From Halomonas sp. SpR8 (lineage in GTDB: Bacteria; Pseudomonadota; Gammaproteobacteria; Pseudomonadales; Halomonadaceae): a stretch of 64,000 nucleotides of DNA. How positions within the stretch are numbered: the stretch's first letter is position 1; each line of letters starts with the position of its first letter. The stretch spans positions 248,001 to 312,000 of the forward strand of contig NZ_JAUAMC010000001.1 in the NCBI RefSeq assembly GCF_031010195.1. Reading direction: 5' to 3'. Of this stretch, positions 45,599 to 53,572 are shown piece by piece. The notes under the pieces were generated by a model. The model was not told the DNA's origin. It saw only the letters and a list, made by a program, of their open reading frames with translations, and ran no database searches. A program made the translations under genes and the position numbers.

Positions 45599-46984
45599 AT
45601 GGGCAAGCCAAAAACAATGACGTTTTCGGAGCGTTATCCACCTCAGGTAGTGTTCCCCTTTTTTGATGTATTAGCCATTTTCTTGGGTGGATGGATAGCC
45701 TATGCGATCCGTTTCGATGTGGTTGAGCTTCATGAGCGCTACGTATTAGCTATCACGTGCATTGCCCTATTAGTGTTGGTAATTAATAGCATGACCGGTA
45801 GCTACCGGCGTTGGCGGATAATGCCGGTTTTTCAAATGCTGGGTAAATTGATGTTGGTGTGGGCAGCTGTAGGAATCACGGCCGCTTCATTGATCTTTTT
45901 TGCTCATGCAGCACAACGCTACTCCCGTCTTTGGATTGGGATGACGCTCGTGATTTCTTTTTTAATGGCCGGGGGAGCAAGGCTATTGGTCCAATTAGGA
46001 CTTCAGCATATAAGAACCCGGGGAGGTGCAAGGCGCCCCGTTTTTTTAGTTGGTCCTAGCCAAAATGTATTAAATGTCGCCAAAGGAATAAGACGTTCAG
46101 CTTGGGAAGGCCATACGATTGCAGGCGTGGAGCGCCTGAAGGCAAAGCCAGATGATGAAGCGATTGCGCGCATTGTGCGGCGTATTATTCAGTCGCAAGC
46201 ACGTGAAATCTGGATATGCGTGCCTTTAGAGATGGGTGAAACCGTTCGCTTACTGTTCTATGCATTACGTAACCACACCGCTGAAGTCCGATTCATTCCT
46301 GATTTCCAGGACATGCATCTGCTTAATCACCGCATGAGCGAAGTGGCGGATCATTACTCAATCGATCTTAGTGTTTCACCGATGAGTGGTATGGCACGTT
46401 TTTTAAAGCGCTCTGAAGATATTGTCATTGGGGCGCTTATCTTGCTGTTGATTACACCCGTATGTGCTGCGATAGCGATAGCCATTAAGATGAGCTCACC
46501 AGGCCCGATACTGTTTAAACAGTACCGAGAAGGTTCGAATGGGCGCTGCTTCAAGGTATATAAGTTTCGCTCTATGTACGTACACAAAGAGGATGACGGC
46601 CAGGTGACGCAGGCTAAGAAAAACGACTGTCGGATTACCCCAATAGGTGCTTTTTTGAGGCGTACTTCTTTAGATGAACTGCCTCAGTTCTTCAATGTGC
46701 TTCAGGGCCGTATGTCTATTGTGGGGCCGCGTCCTCATGCCCTAGCTCACAATGAGCAATTTAAGAGCCTTGTCGAATCCTACATGAGGCGACATAAAGT
46801 GAAACCTGGGATTACCGGCTGGGCACAAGTGAACGGTTTAAGAGGTGAAACCGACACGCTGCACAAAATGCAGCGCCGGGTAGAGCATGATTTATGGTAT
46901 ATCGATAATTGGTCGCTTTGGCTCGATCTGAAAATTATCTTTTTAACCATTTTTAAAGGGTTTATGAATAAAAATGCCTACTAA
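45599..46984 (+). CDS. Polyprenyl glycosylphosphotransferase (WcaJ/WbaP-like)
   Basis: A 461-residue enzyme with an N-terminal group of membrane helices, a central CoA-binding-like domain and the C-terminal bacterial sugar transferase domain from about residue 265. The catalytic core shows KVYKFRSMYVHKEDDG, GAFLRRTSLDELPQFFNVLQ and GPRPHALAHNE, then VKPGITGWAQVNGLRGET. It loads sugar-1-phosphate, most likely glucose, onto undecaprenyl phosphate to start repeat-unit synthesis. It closes the cluster that starts at the wzz-like gene. Confidence 0.9.
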   Translation: MGKPKTMTFSERYPPQVVFPFFDVLAIFLGGWIAYAIRFDVVELHERYVLAITCIALLVLVINSMTGSYRRWRIMPVFQMLGKLMLVWAAVGITAASLIFFAHAAQRYSRLWIGMTLVISFLMAGGARLLVQLGLQHIRTRGGARRPVFLVGPSQNVLNVAKGIRRSAWEGHTIAGVERLKAKPDDEAIARIVRRIIQSQAREIWICVPLEMGETVRLLFYALRNHTAEVRFIPDFQDMHLLNHRMSEVADHYSIDLSVSPMSGMARFLKRSEDIVIGALILLLITPVCAAIAIAIKMSSPGPILFKQYREGSNGRCFKVYKFRSMYVHKEDDGQVTQAKKNDCRITPIGAFLRRTSLDELPQFFNVLQGRMSIVGPRPHALAHNEQFKSLVESYMRRHKVKPGITGWAQVNGLRGETDTLHKMQRRVEHDLWYIDNWSLWLDLKIIFLTIFKGFMNKNAY

Positions 46985-47104
46985 TAAGCCCGTGTCGGCG
47001 GGCAAGCCGATGGCTAGCTCAGGCAGGGCCGTGTGGTAATATGTTGAGCGTCGTCACCGCCGTGATGTGTTCCGTGCTTGAAGATCAACAGGATCTATTT
47101 ATCG

Positions 47105-48382
47105 ATGTTCCCTTCGTATTCGCCTACTAATGAAATATCCTCTTCCCGATTAAGCTGGCTAACTAACATAGCTGTTTTCCTGCTCGGAGCTATTGCACTG
47201 GTAGTGCCAAGTGGCTACTCAATAGGGGCAGTGATTTTGCTTACGGCGGGCTTAGGCCTGTTGGTAAGCGCACGTGTCCCAGCGCTACTAAAACAAGATG
47301 CCTTGGTAATAAGTGTCCTAATCGCTTATGCCACCGTTGCTATTGCAGAAGTGTGGTGGGATGGCCAAGGCAGTCGCGGCCTCGATAGACCTATCCGCTT
47401 TATATTAGCGATACCCGCGTTATTGTGGATTTTGTGGTTGCCCCCGCGGCTTGCATTCGTATGGAGCGGCTTCGCCACTGGCGCGATAGCGGCTGGCAGT
47501 TGGGCTTTCTGGCAAAAGTTTGTTGAAGGTGCTTGGCGAGCAGGGGGGTTCACCCATGTTATTCAATTTGGCAATCTCAGCATGTTGCTAGGAATCCTTT
47601 GCTTGGCAGGACTTGGCTGGGCCATGGTGCAGCGGCATCGCAGCGTTTGGTTGAGCTTTCTACTATTTGGCGCGTTGGCAGGTATTCTAGGCTCATTATT
47701 GTCCGGCAGTCGTGGTGGCTGGGTTGGCTTTCCTGTTGTTTTATGGGTGCTGTATCGCAGCTATGGAAGAAACATTGCAGCGTGGATAAAGATACTGGTC
47801 GCTTTCGTGATCGTAATAGGTATTTTTACCGTTTATGCATTGCCTCAGGTGGGGGTTCAATATCGAGTACACCAGGCTATCAATGAAGTAAGCGGCTATC
47901 TATCGGATCAAGACAGCAGCACCTCTGTGGGTGCAAGATTTGAAATGTGGCGCGGTGCGGCGAATCTGATACAAGAAAAACCGCTGTTTGGCTGGGGTGA
48001 AAACGGCTATCAGAAGAGGATGGCTGAACTAGCGCAGGAAAATGTAATTAATAGCAATGTATTAGAATATAGACATGCCCATAATGAATTTATTGACACC
48101 TTTGCCAAGCGGGGTGTTGTCGGGTTGGTGGCACTATTGTTGCTATATCTGGTACCGATGCGGCTATTTGGTGAGTATCTGGGACATGCAAATTTAGAGG
48201 TGCGATCGATAGCCCTAGCAGGCGTGCTGCTACCCATAGCCTATATCGATTTTGGCTTAACGCAGGCCTTTTTGGCGCACAATAGTGGGGTGATGATGTA
48301 CGCCTTTTTGCTCGCAGTTGTATGGGGGATCCATTCTGTGCACCGCAGACAAGAGGAACAGCTAGGGCATAATCGCCCTTAA
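47105..48382 (+). CDS. O-antigen ligase (WaaL/Wzy_C) family protein
   Basis: About 425 residues with roughly twelve transmembrane helices. The large periplasmic loop has the ligase-family signature ARFEMWRGAANLIQEKPLFG, then GWGENGY and the conserved EYRHAHNEFIDTFAKRGVVG histidine motif. It may attach finished glycan to lipid A-core or another acceptor, or act as a polymerase. A TTG at 47078 also opens the frame; the ATG at 47105 was preferred. GC content is back to the genome average here. A terminator follows. Confidence 0.82.
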   Translation: MFPSYSPTNEISSSRLSWLTNIAVFLLGAIALVVPSGYSIGAVILLTAGLGLLVSARVPALLKQDALVISVLIAYATVAIAEVWWDGQGSRGLDRPIRFILAIPALLWILWLPPRLAFVWSGFATGAIAAGSWAFWQKFVEGAWRAGGFTHVIQFGNLSMLLGILCLAGLGWAMVQRHRSVWLSFLLFGALAGILGSLLSGSRGGWVGFPVVLWVLYRSYGRNIAAWIKILVAFVIVIGIFTVYALPQVGVQYRVHQAINEVSGYLSDQDSSTSVGARFEMWRGAANLIQEKPLFGWGENGYQKRMAELAQENVINSNVLEYRHAHNEFIDTFAKRGVVGLVALLLLYLVPMRLFGEYLGHANLEVRSIALAGVLLPIAYIDFGLTQAFLAHNSGVMMYAFLLAVVWGIHSVHRRQEEQLGHNRP

Positions 48383-48398
48383 GCTCGTGATTACCGAC

Positions 48399-48428
48399 AA
48401 CCGACCGTTGAAAAATGGTCGGTTTTTT
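48399..48428 (+). terminator. Rho-independent terminator after the WaaL-family gene
   Basis: AACCGACC (48399-48406) pairs with GGTCGGTT (48417-48424) around a ten-base loop, and the T-run continues to 48428. It separates the Wzy-type genes from the ops-controlled capsule operon. Confidence 0.88.
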
Positions 48429-48614
48429 GGTTTGAGGGTCTCATTAATGTTTTTGTTAAATTGAATGGATGGGTTGTACAGTGGTTGTCGATGTAGAGGC
48501 GGGGCTGGTATTCCCTTACAATGTCGGCCTAGTGAAAATGTACGAGTATCGCACACCACCACTTTTATCCGCGCAGAAGAGTAGGGCAAGGGAAGACGCC
48601 CGTTACAATCCCTG

Positions 48615-48626
48615 GGCGGTAGCGTG
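48615..48626 (+). promoter_or_regulatory. RfaH ops element (JUMPstart core)
   Basis: GGCGGTAGCGTG, an exact match to the 12-base ops pausing element at which RfaH is loaded onto RNA polymerase. It lies 20 bp upstream of the first gene of the capsule export operon, with the 5'-leader position expected of JUMPstart sequences. It predicts RfaH-dependent antitermination through the long surface-polysaccharide operon. Confidence 0.85.
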
Positions 48627-48646
48627 CCTTTAATTTGGAATCAATT

Positions 48647-49054
48647 ATGCCATTATCCCAACGTTCATTGGTTTCGCCAGCTCGCATGCTGCTGGCGGCG
48701 CTTAGTCTAGCCGTGGTGAGCGGCTGTGCCACTTACCCCTCCGGCACAGGTCAGCAAGAAGCCCAGTATGTGCTCAATAATGACCCCGCCACGCTGTTGC
48801 AAGATGAGAGCCTCAACGACTTCCTGTCTAAATCACCCCCTGGCGCAATCATCAACGTTACTCGTAGCCCATGGGGCGACAACGTTGAAGTCGTTGCCGA
48901 TGCCGCCTACCTAGCCGCCAGCGGGCGTGAATGCCGCAAACTGCGGGTAGTCGAAGCCGGTACCAATGCGGCGGGTTCCGCTTTGGTGTGCAAAACGCCA
49001 AACGGCTGGGTTAATCAACGCGTTGTGGCGCAAACATCACAGGGGCGCAATTAA
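48647..49054 (+). CDS. Small lipoprotein, DVU3141-like
   Basis: A 135-residue predicted lipoprotein: the signal ends in a lipobox (LAVVSGC, cysteine about residue 27). The mature part has SPWGDNVEV, ASGRECRKLRV and a terminal GWVNQRVV, matching a family of small envelope lipoproteins (DVU3141 type) often found with polysaccharide export genes. Function unknown. It is the first gene after the ops element and its stop overlaps the kpsD-like start (TAATG). A TTG 12 bases upstream is a weaker start. Confidence 0.7.
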   Translation: MPLSQRSLVSPARMLLAALSLAVVSGCATYPSGTGQQEAQYVLNNDPATLLQDESLNDFLSKSPPGAIINVTRSPWGDNVEVVADAAYLAASGRECRKLRVVEAGTNAAGSALVCKTPNGWVNQRVVAQTSQGRN

Positions 49055-50796
49055 TGAATGCCATCGCCAAGTTTACCCCCGCCTCAATCAAGCACACGCT
49101 GGTTGTTGCCTCTATCGCGCTGGTGGGTACCTTCACGACAACCACTACCTGGGCGCAGGCATTGAGTCTCTCAGACAGCATACTGCCCCAGCAGAGCGGT
49201 CAACAGAGTGGCCAGGGCGCCGGTGCCCAAGAGCAGGTTGAAGACACCCCACGTGCCGACTGGCGCAGCGGCACTTACGGCCCGGTCTCACTGCCTCAGC
49301 AAAACCCGGATGAGTTGCCACCGTTCGGCGCCAACCTGTTTACCGGCGGCTTTCGGGGCGCCATGGGCGATGGCCTAAATCCTGATTACCGCATTAAACC
49401 CGGCGACCAAGTCACTGTACGTGCCTGGGGCGCCTTTGAGTTTGACCGCGTGCTACCGGTGGATGCCCAAGGCAATATCTTCATTCCCGGCTCCGGCCCG
49501 TTGAATGTAGAAGGGCAGAGTAGCCAGCAGGTGGATAACAGCGTGCGTAGCGCAATTACCTCCGTCTACCCGGATAACGTCGAGGTCTACACCAACCTTC
49601 AAGGCGTTCAACCTGTTGCTGTGTATGTCACTGGCTATGTCGAAAATCCCGGCCGCTATGCCGGCACGCCCAACGATTCGCTGCTCTACTTTCTAGATCA
49701 GGCCGGCGGTATCGATCAAGACCTAGGCAGCTACCGCCAGGTGCGCGTGGTGCGTAACGACACCACCGTCGCCACAGTCGATCTTTACGACTTCCTGCTC
49801 AACGGCAGCATTGCCCGCCCGCAGTTCCAGGATGGCGACACCATCGTGGTTGAAGAGCGCGGCCCAGCGATTGCCGTTGGCGGCGATGTGCACCGTGAAC
49901 ACCGCTACGAGCTAATTGGCAACCAGCTAAGCGGCGCCGAGTTGGTGAACTTAGCGCGCTTGAAAAGCGGCGTTTCTCACGTACTGCTTCGCGGTGACCG
50001 TGACGATGGCCCCATAGCGCAATACTTCCCCATTGATTTGTTTGCCGGCCAAATAATTCGCAGCGGCGACGAAGTACTGTTCAGCGCTGATCAGCGCAGC
50101 GAAACGATTGTCGTAGAGGTTGAAGGCAGTTACTACGGCCCCTCGCGGTACGCGCTCCCCAGGGACGCCCGTTTGAGCGAGCTATTAGACGCTATTGCCG
50201 TACCGGAAAACATGACCGCAGTCGAAAGTATTTCCATAAGGCGTGAAAGTGTAAAAGAGCAGCAAGCGCAGTCCCTCGAAGACAGCTTGCGCCGCCTTGA
50301 AACCACCTATTTGGGTGCGCCTTCCAATACCAATGAAGAAGCCTCGATCCGAATTCAAGAAGCCGAGCTGATTCAAGACTTCATCGCCCGTGCCAGCGAG
50401 CTAGAACCGAGCGGTCGTTTAGTGGTTGCCCACGATGGTCGCATTTCCGATATCCGCCTGCAGGATGGCGATGTGGTCACCATTCCCGAAATTAGCGACT
50501 CCATGCTAATCAGCGGTGAAGTGCTGGTGCCCCAGGCGGCGGTTTACCGCCCCGGCATGAGCGTGATCGATTACATCGAAGGCGCCGGTGGCTTCACCGA
50601 GCGTGCGGATGACGACCATATTCTAATCGTTCGCCAAAACGGTGCAGTTGAAAATGCCTACAATGTGAACCTGCGCCCAGGCGACGAGATACTGGTCATG
50701 CCCGCAGCACCCACGCACAACCTACAGCTAGCCTCTACGATTACGCAGATCCTCTACCAAGTAGCGGTAGCAACGAAGGTAGCGATTGATCTGTAA
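49054..50796 (+). CDS. Polysaccharide export outer-membrane protein, KpsD-like (OPX)
   Basis: A 580-residue outer-membrane polysaccharide exporter. The signal peptide ends near TTTTWAQA; the polysaccharide export domain follows (PDYRIKPGDQVTVRAWGAFE), then several SLBB beta-grasp domains (VYVTGYVENPGRYAGTPNDS, ISGEVLVPQAAVYRPGMSV). There is no lipobox, and length is near the 558 residues of E. coli KpsD. It forms the outer-membrane exit for the capsule moved by the KpsM/KpsT transporter. Confidence 0.88.
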   Translation: MNAIAKFTPASIKHTLVVASIALVGTFTTTTTWAQALSLSDSILPQQSGQQSGQGAGAQEQVEDTPRADWRSGTYGPVSLPQQNPDELPPFGANLFTGGFRGAMGDGLNPDYRIKPGDQVTVRAWGAFEFDRVLPVDAQGNIFIPGSGPLNVEGQSSQQVDNSVRSAITSVYPDNVEVYTNLQGVQPVAVYVTGYVENPGRYAGTPNDSLLYFLDQAGGIDQDLGSYRQVRVVRNDTTVATVDLYDFLLNGSIARPQFQDGDTIVVEERGPAIAVGGDVHREHRYELIGNQLSGAELVNLARLKSGVSHVLLRGDRDDGPIAQYFPIDLFAGQIIRSGDEVLFSADQRSETIVVEVEGSYYGPSRYALPRDARLSELLDAIAVPENMTAVESISIRRESVKEQQAQSLEDSLRRLETTYLGAPSNTNEEASIRIQEAELIQDFIARASELEPSGRLVVAHDGRISDIRLQDGDVVTIPEISDSMLISGEVLVPQAAVYRPGMSVIDYIEGAGGFTERADDDHILIVRQNGAVENAYNVNLRPGDEILVMPAAPTHNLQLASTITQILYQVAVATKVAIDL

Positions 50797-50801
50797 TAGC
50801 T

Positions 50802-50884
50802 AGTAAGGGGTAAAGAGTGAGGAGTGAAGGGTGAGGGAGTACTCATCACACCTCTCTCCTCACAATTTACACCTCACACCTCAC
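50802..50884. repeat. Inverted pair of heptamer arrays, kpsD-kpsM gap
   Basis: Left array of five purine-rich heptamers (50802-50836): AGTAAGG, GGTAAAG, AGTGAGG, AGTGAAG, GGTGAGG. Right array of six pyrimidine-rich heptamers (50843-50884): TCATCAC, ACCTCTC, TCCTCAC, AATTTAC, ACCTCAC, ACCTCAC. The two arrays are roughly reverse complements, so the transcript can fold into an imperfect hairpin. It fills most of the gap between the kpsD-like stop and the kpsM start. Confidence 0.85.
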
Positions 50885-50903
50885 TTTTTTAAAAAGTAGA
50901 ACT

Positions 50904-51716
50904 ATGGAAAACGTAAACGGCGAGCCAAAACGCGCCCGTACGCCGTGGCAGGTCACGCGTAGTGTTTGGTACGCCATGTTTATGCGCGAAGCCATCTCAC
51001 GCACCATGGCAGACCGCATGGGCTGGTTCTGGATGGTTTTTGAACCAGTTGCCCTGGTGCTCATTATGGTGGCTATCCGCAGCGGTATCCGGGGTGGGGG
51101 CGCACTTATCGTCAACGCGCCTTTTATTCCCTGGCTGATAACAGGGTTAATGGGCTTTATGTTGGTTCGCGAAGGCATGATGCGTGGAATGGGGGCCATC
51201 GAAGGCAACAAGTCTCTATTCGCCTATCGACAGGTGCAGCCAGTAGACCCTGTATTAGTGCGTATTTTTCTGGAAGGCATGTTACGAAGTTTTGTCTTCC
51301 TAATTTTTATTGGCGGTGGCTTGATGTTAGGCCTGGAGATGTACCCCGACAACGCCATTCACGCCATGAGGGCTTGGCTGTCACTTTGGTGTTTGGGTTT
51401 AGGCCTTGGTTTGGTCACTTCAGTAGCCTCAACGTTAGTGCCGGAAGTAGGCAAAATAATACGAATGCTCTCACTGCCATTAATGATTTTATCCGGGGTC
51501 ATTATCCCGCTGAATACAATGCCCCATTGGGTACTCGAATACTTAATGCTCAACCCTATTCCGCATGGTCTCGAGATGCTGCGTCTCAGCTTTTTCGAGA
51601 ATTATAGAGTCGTTCATGGCACAAGCATGCTCTATTTCTGGCTATTCACATTCACCCTTATTGCCATGGGGCTATTAATGCACCTGCGCTTTATTGACCG
51701 GTTAAAGGCAAAATAA
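50904..51716 (+). CDS. kpsM: Capsule polysaccharide ABC transporter permease, KpsM-like
   Basis: A 270-residue ABC-2 type permease with about six membrane helices. The N-terminal cytoplasmic stretch WYAMFMREAISRTMADRMGW and the C-terminal MPHWVLEYLMLNPIPHGLEM segment are typical of KpsM/BexB-like capsule exporters. It forms the inner-membrane channel driven by KpsT, whose gene lies more than 4 kb away at 56021. Three bases separate it from kpsE. Confidence 0.9.
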   Translation: MENVNGEPKRARTPWQVTRSVWYAMFMREAISRTMADRMGWFWMVFEPVALVLIMVAIRSGIRGGGALIVNAPFIPWLITGLMGFMLVREGMMRGMGAIEGNKSLFAYRQVQPVDPVLVRIFLEGMLRSFVFLIFIGGGLMLGLEMYPDNAIHAMRAWLSLWCLGLGLGLVTSVASTLVPEVGKIIRMLSLPLMILSGVIIPLNTMPHWVLEYLMLNPIPHGLEMLRLSFFENYRVVHGTSMLYFWLFTFTLIAMGLLMHLRFIDRLKAK

Positions 51717-51719
51717 TCC

Positions 51720-52817
51720 ATGCAACGTTCGTTACGCCGTTTTGTAAAAAAATCGCCCCAATGGGCCGTGGCCTTTATCGCAATTGCACTGGTTTCCTTC
51801 TACTGGTTTATATGGGCTCAGGAGCGTTACGTTTCACGGGCCACTGTAGTGCTGGAAAGCCCACAGGTTGCGACACCTGAATTTAGCCTCTCATCGATAA
51901 TCGGGGGAGGTAGTGGCAATACTAAAGATCTGCTTCTGCTTCGTGAGCACTTGCTCTCAGTGGATATGCTGCGTCGCTTGGATAAAGACCTAAATATACG
52001 CGAACACTACACCGAGCACGGCGATATCTTCGCTAGGCTACACGACCGTGATGCACCGATTGAAAACCTGCACAAATATTATCTACGCCGGGTCGAGGTA
52101 GAGCTAGATGAGTACGCGGGCGTATTGAACATCGAGGTGCAGGCGTACACCCCCGAGTTCGCGAATCAAATGACCACGCTGCTGCTGGAAGCCGGTGAGG
52201 ACCATATGAATGAAATGGGCCACCGTTTAGCCGATGAACAGGTACACTTTTTAGAGCGGCAAATGGTGCGCCTTGATGAGCGCTTTACCGAAACGCGTCA
52301 GGCTTTGCTTGAGTACCAGAACGAGTATGGGCTGGTATCACCAACGGATACCGTAGCAAGCATCAACCAAGTGGTAGCCACCCTTGAGGCCGATCTTGCT
52401 CGCATGCAGGCCCAGCGCAATGCGCTTGCAAGCTTTCAGAGCTCTCAATCTTCTGAGCTGCGCCAGGTGGAGCGTAATATCACCGCGCTACGCGACCAAA
52501 TCGTTGAACAGCGTGACCGCATCGCTCAAGCATCCGGTGACTCTCTCAACAGTGTTTCTGCCGAGTATGAAACCTTAGAGCTGCAGGCCCAGTTCGCCCA
52601 GGAGACCTACTCCAGCGCACTCGCTGCATTAGAGAACACCCGCTTAGAAGCCGCCCGTCAGCTCAAGCAGGTAAGCGTCTTGCAAAGCCCGCTAATGCCG
52701 GAATACCCCACAGAACCCAACCGGCTCTACAACAGCAGCGTATTCGCCATCATTACCATCTTCCTTGCCTTCATCCTCAGCATGCTAATCATGATCATCA
52801 AGGATCATCGGGATTAG
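51720..52817 (+). CDS. kpsE: Capsule export inner-membrane protein, KpsE-like (PCP family)
   Basis: A 365-residue polysaccharide co-polymerase. One N-terminal helix (AFIAIALVSFYWFIWAQERY), a long periplasmic coiled coil (about residues 150-310) and a C-terminal helix (FAIITIFLAFILSMLIMII) match KpsE/CtrB. It bridges the KpsMT transporter to the KpsD-like channel. The stop codon TAG at 52815-52817 overlaps the first unit of a heptamer array. Confidence 0.9.
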   Translation: MQRSLRRFVKKSPQWAVAFIAIALVSFYWFIWAQERYVSRATVVLESPQVATPEFSLSSIIGGGSGNTKDLLLLREHLLSVDMLRRLDKDLNIREHYTEHGDIFARLHDRDAPIENLHKYYLRRVEVELDEYAGVLNIEVQAYTPEFANQMTTLLLEAGEDHMNEMGHRLADEQVHFLERQMVRLDERFTETRQALLEYQNEYGLVSPTDTVASINQVVATLEADLARMQAQRNALASFQSSQSSELRQVERNITALRDQIVEQRDRIAQASGDSLNSVSAEYETLELQAQFAQETYSSALAALENTRLEAARQLKQVSVLQSPLMPEYPTEPNRLYNSSVFAIITIFLAFILSMLIMIIKDHRD

Positions 52818-52857
52818 TGAGGGGTGAATAGTGAGGAGTGAGGAGTGAGGAGTGAGG
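52816..52857. repeat. Purine-rich heptamer array starting at the kpsE stop
   Basis: Six 7-base units: AGTGAGG, GGTGAAT, then four AGTGAGG. It begins within the kpsE stop codon. Its inverted partner is at 53537-53564, on the far side of the DUF4258/DUF2283 genes. Confidence 0.9.
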
Positions 52858-52985
52858 GGGGGAGTGACCCCGAGAAAGGCGTCTGCAAAGACGCCCAAAG
52901 GCACAAAACCAACCTCCGACACCCCTTTGCGCTGTTCCAGTGGGTGGCCAATGAGGCCGTCCAAATTAAATATGTAGTTTGAAAT

Positions 52986-53243
52986 ATGTATAGTCATCGT
53001 TTCAAGGTAGATATTCACATAACACGCCATGCTAGTGAGCGCATGGCTACTCGCAATATCACAGAAAGTGAACTGCTAGAATTGATAGAGCAGGGATCAT
53101 TAAAATACAAAGACCCTACGCGGTTTTGGATAGCGCGACATTTCAAAAATCGTCAAGACAACCTCTTGTCTATTGCAGCAGTCTTAGAAGATAAAGTGGT
53201 GGTAAAAACAGTCATGCATCACTTTGAGTGGGAGGATAAGTAA
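52986..53243 (+). CDS. DUF4258 domain protein
   Basis: An 85-residue protein with the DUF4258 pattern: ITRHASERMATRNITESELL, then a basic and hydrophobic core ending VVVKTVMHHFEWEDK. DUF4258 proteins are often next to a DUF2283 or helix-turn-helix partner and have been suggested to be toxin-like, but activity is unproven. Its stop overlaps the next start (TAATG), so the two form one unit. The pair lies between inverted heptamer arrays. Confidence 0.75.
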   Translation: MYSHRFKVDIHITRHASERMATRNITESELLELIEQGSLKYKDPTRFWIARHFKNRQDNLLSIAAVLEDKVVVKTVMHHFEWEDK

Positions 53244-53434
53244 TGCGAACTACTTACGATGAAGCAGATGACATCCTAGTTCTGCATCTATCAGAAAAGC
53301 CTACCGTCAAGGAGGTTTCTCAAGATTGGAACACACATATCAGCTATGCAGAGGATGGCACGATTAACGAAATCGTCATTCTGGAGGCCTCTAAGCAAGG
53401 TGCTTGGCCGCTTTTAAAAAGCCAGGCCGCATAA
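53243..53434 (+). CDS. DUF2283 domain protein
   Basis: A 63-residue acidic protein of the DUF2283 family, beginning YDEADDILVLHLSEKP and ending with the strand EIVILEASKQ. It is coupled to the DUF4258 gene by a one-base overlap, in the order commonly seen for this pair. A toxin-antitoxin role, with this protein as the neutraliser, is possible but speculative. Confidence 0.75.
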   Translation: MRTTYDEADDILVLHLSEKPTVKEVSQDWNTHISYAEDGTINEIVILEASKQGAWPLLKSQAA

Positions 53435-53536
53435 ACCAACCTCAGCACCGCTTAACGCTGCTCTCGCGCCGGACCTCCGTCGCGGGTAGGCTAACGCCTA
53501 CACCGCGTTACTAAATGGCGGCACTTAATCGATAAT

Positions 53537-53564
53537 GCCTCACACCTCACGATTCACAACTCAC
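53537..53564. repeat. Pyrimidine-rich heptamer array before the metallo-hydrolase gene
   Basis: Four units, GCCTCAC, ACCTCAC, GATTCAC and AACTCAC, ending eight bases before the next ATG. It is the inverted partner of the array at 52816-52857 and closes the DUF4258/DUF2283 cassette. Confidence 0.85.
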
Positions 53565-53572
53565 GGTTTTTA

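Noticed and set aside
50761..50785. AGCGGTAGC-like word near the end of the kpsD-like gene
   Set aside because: It is coding and lacks the GG and TG ends of ops.
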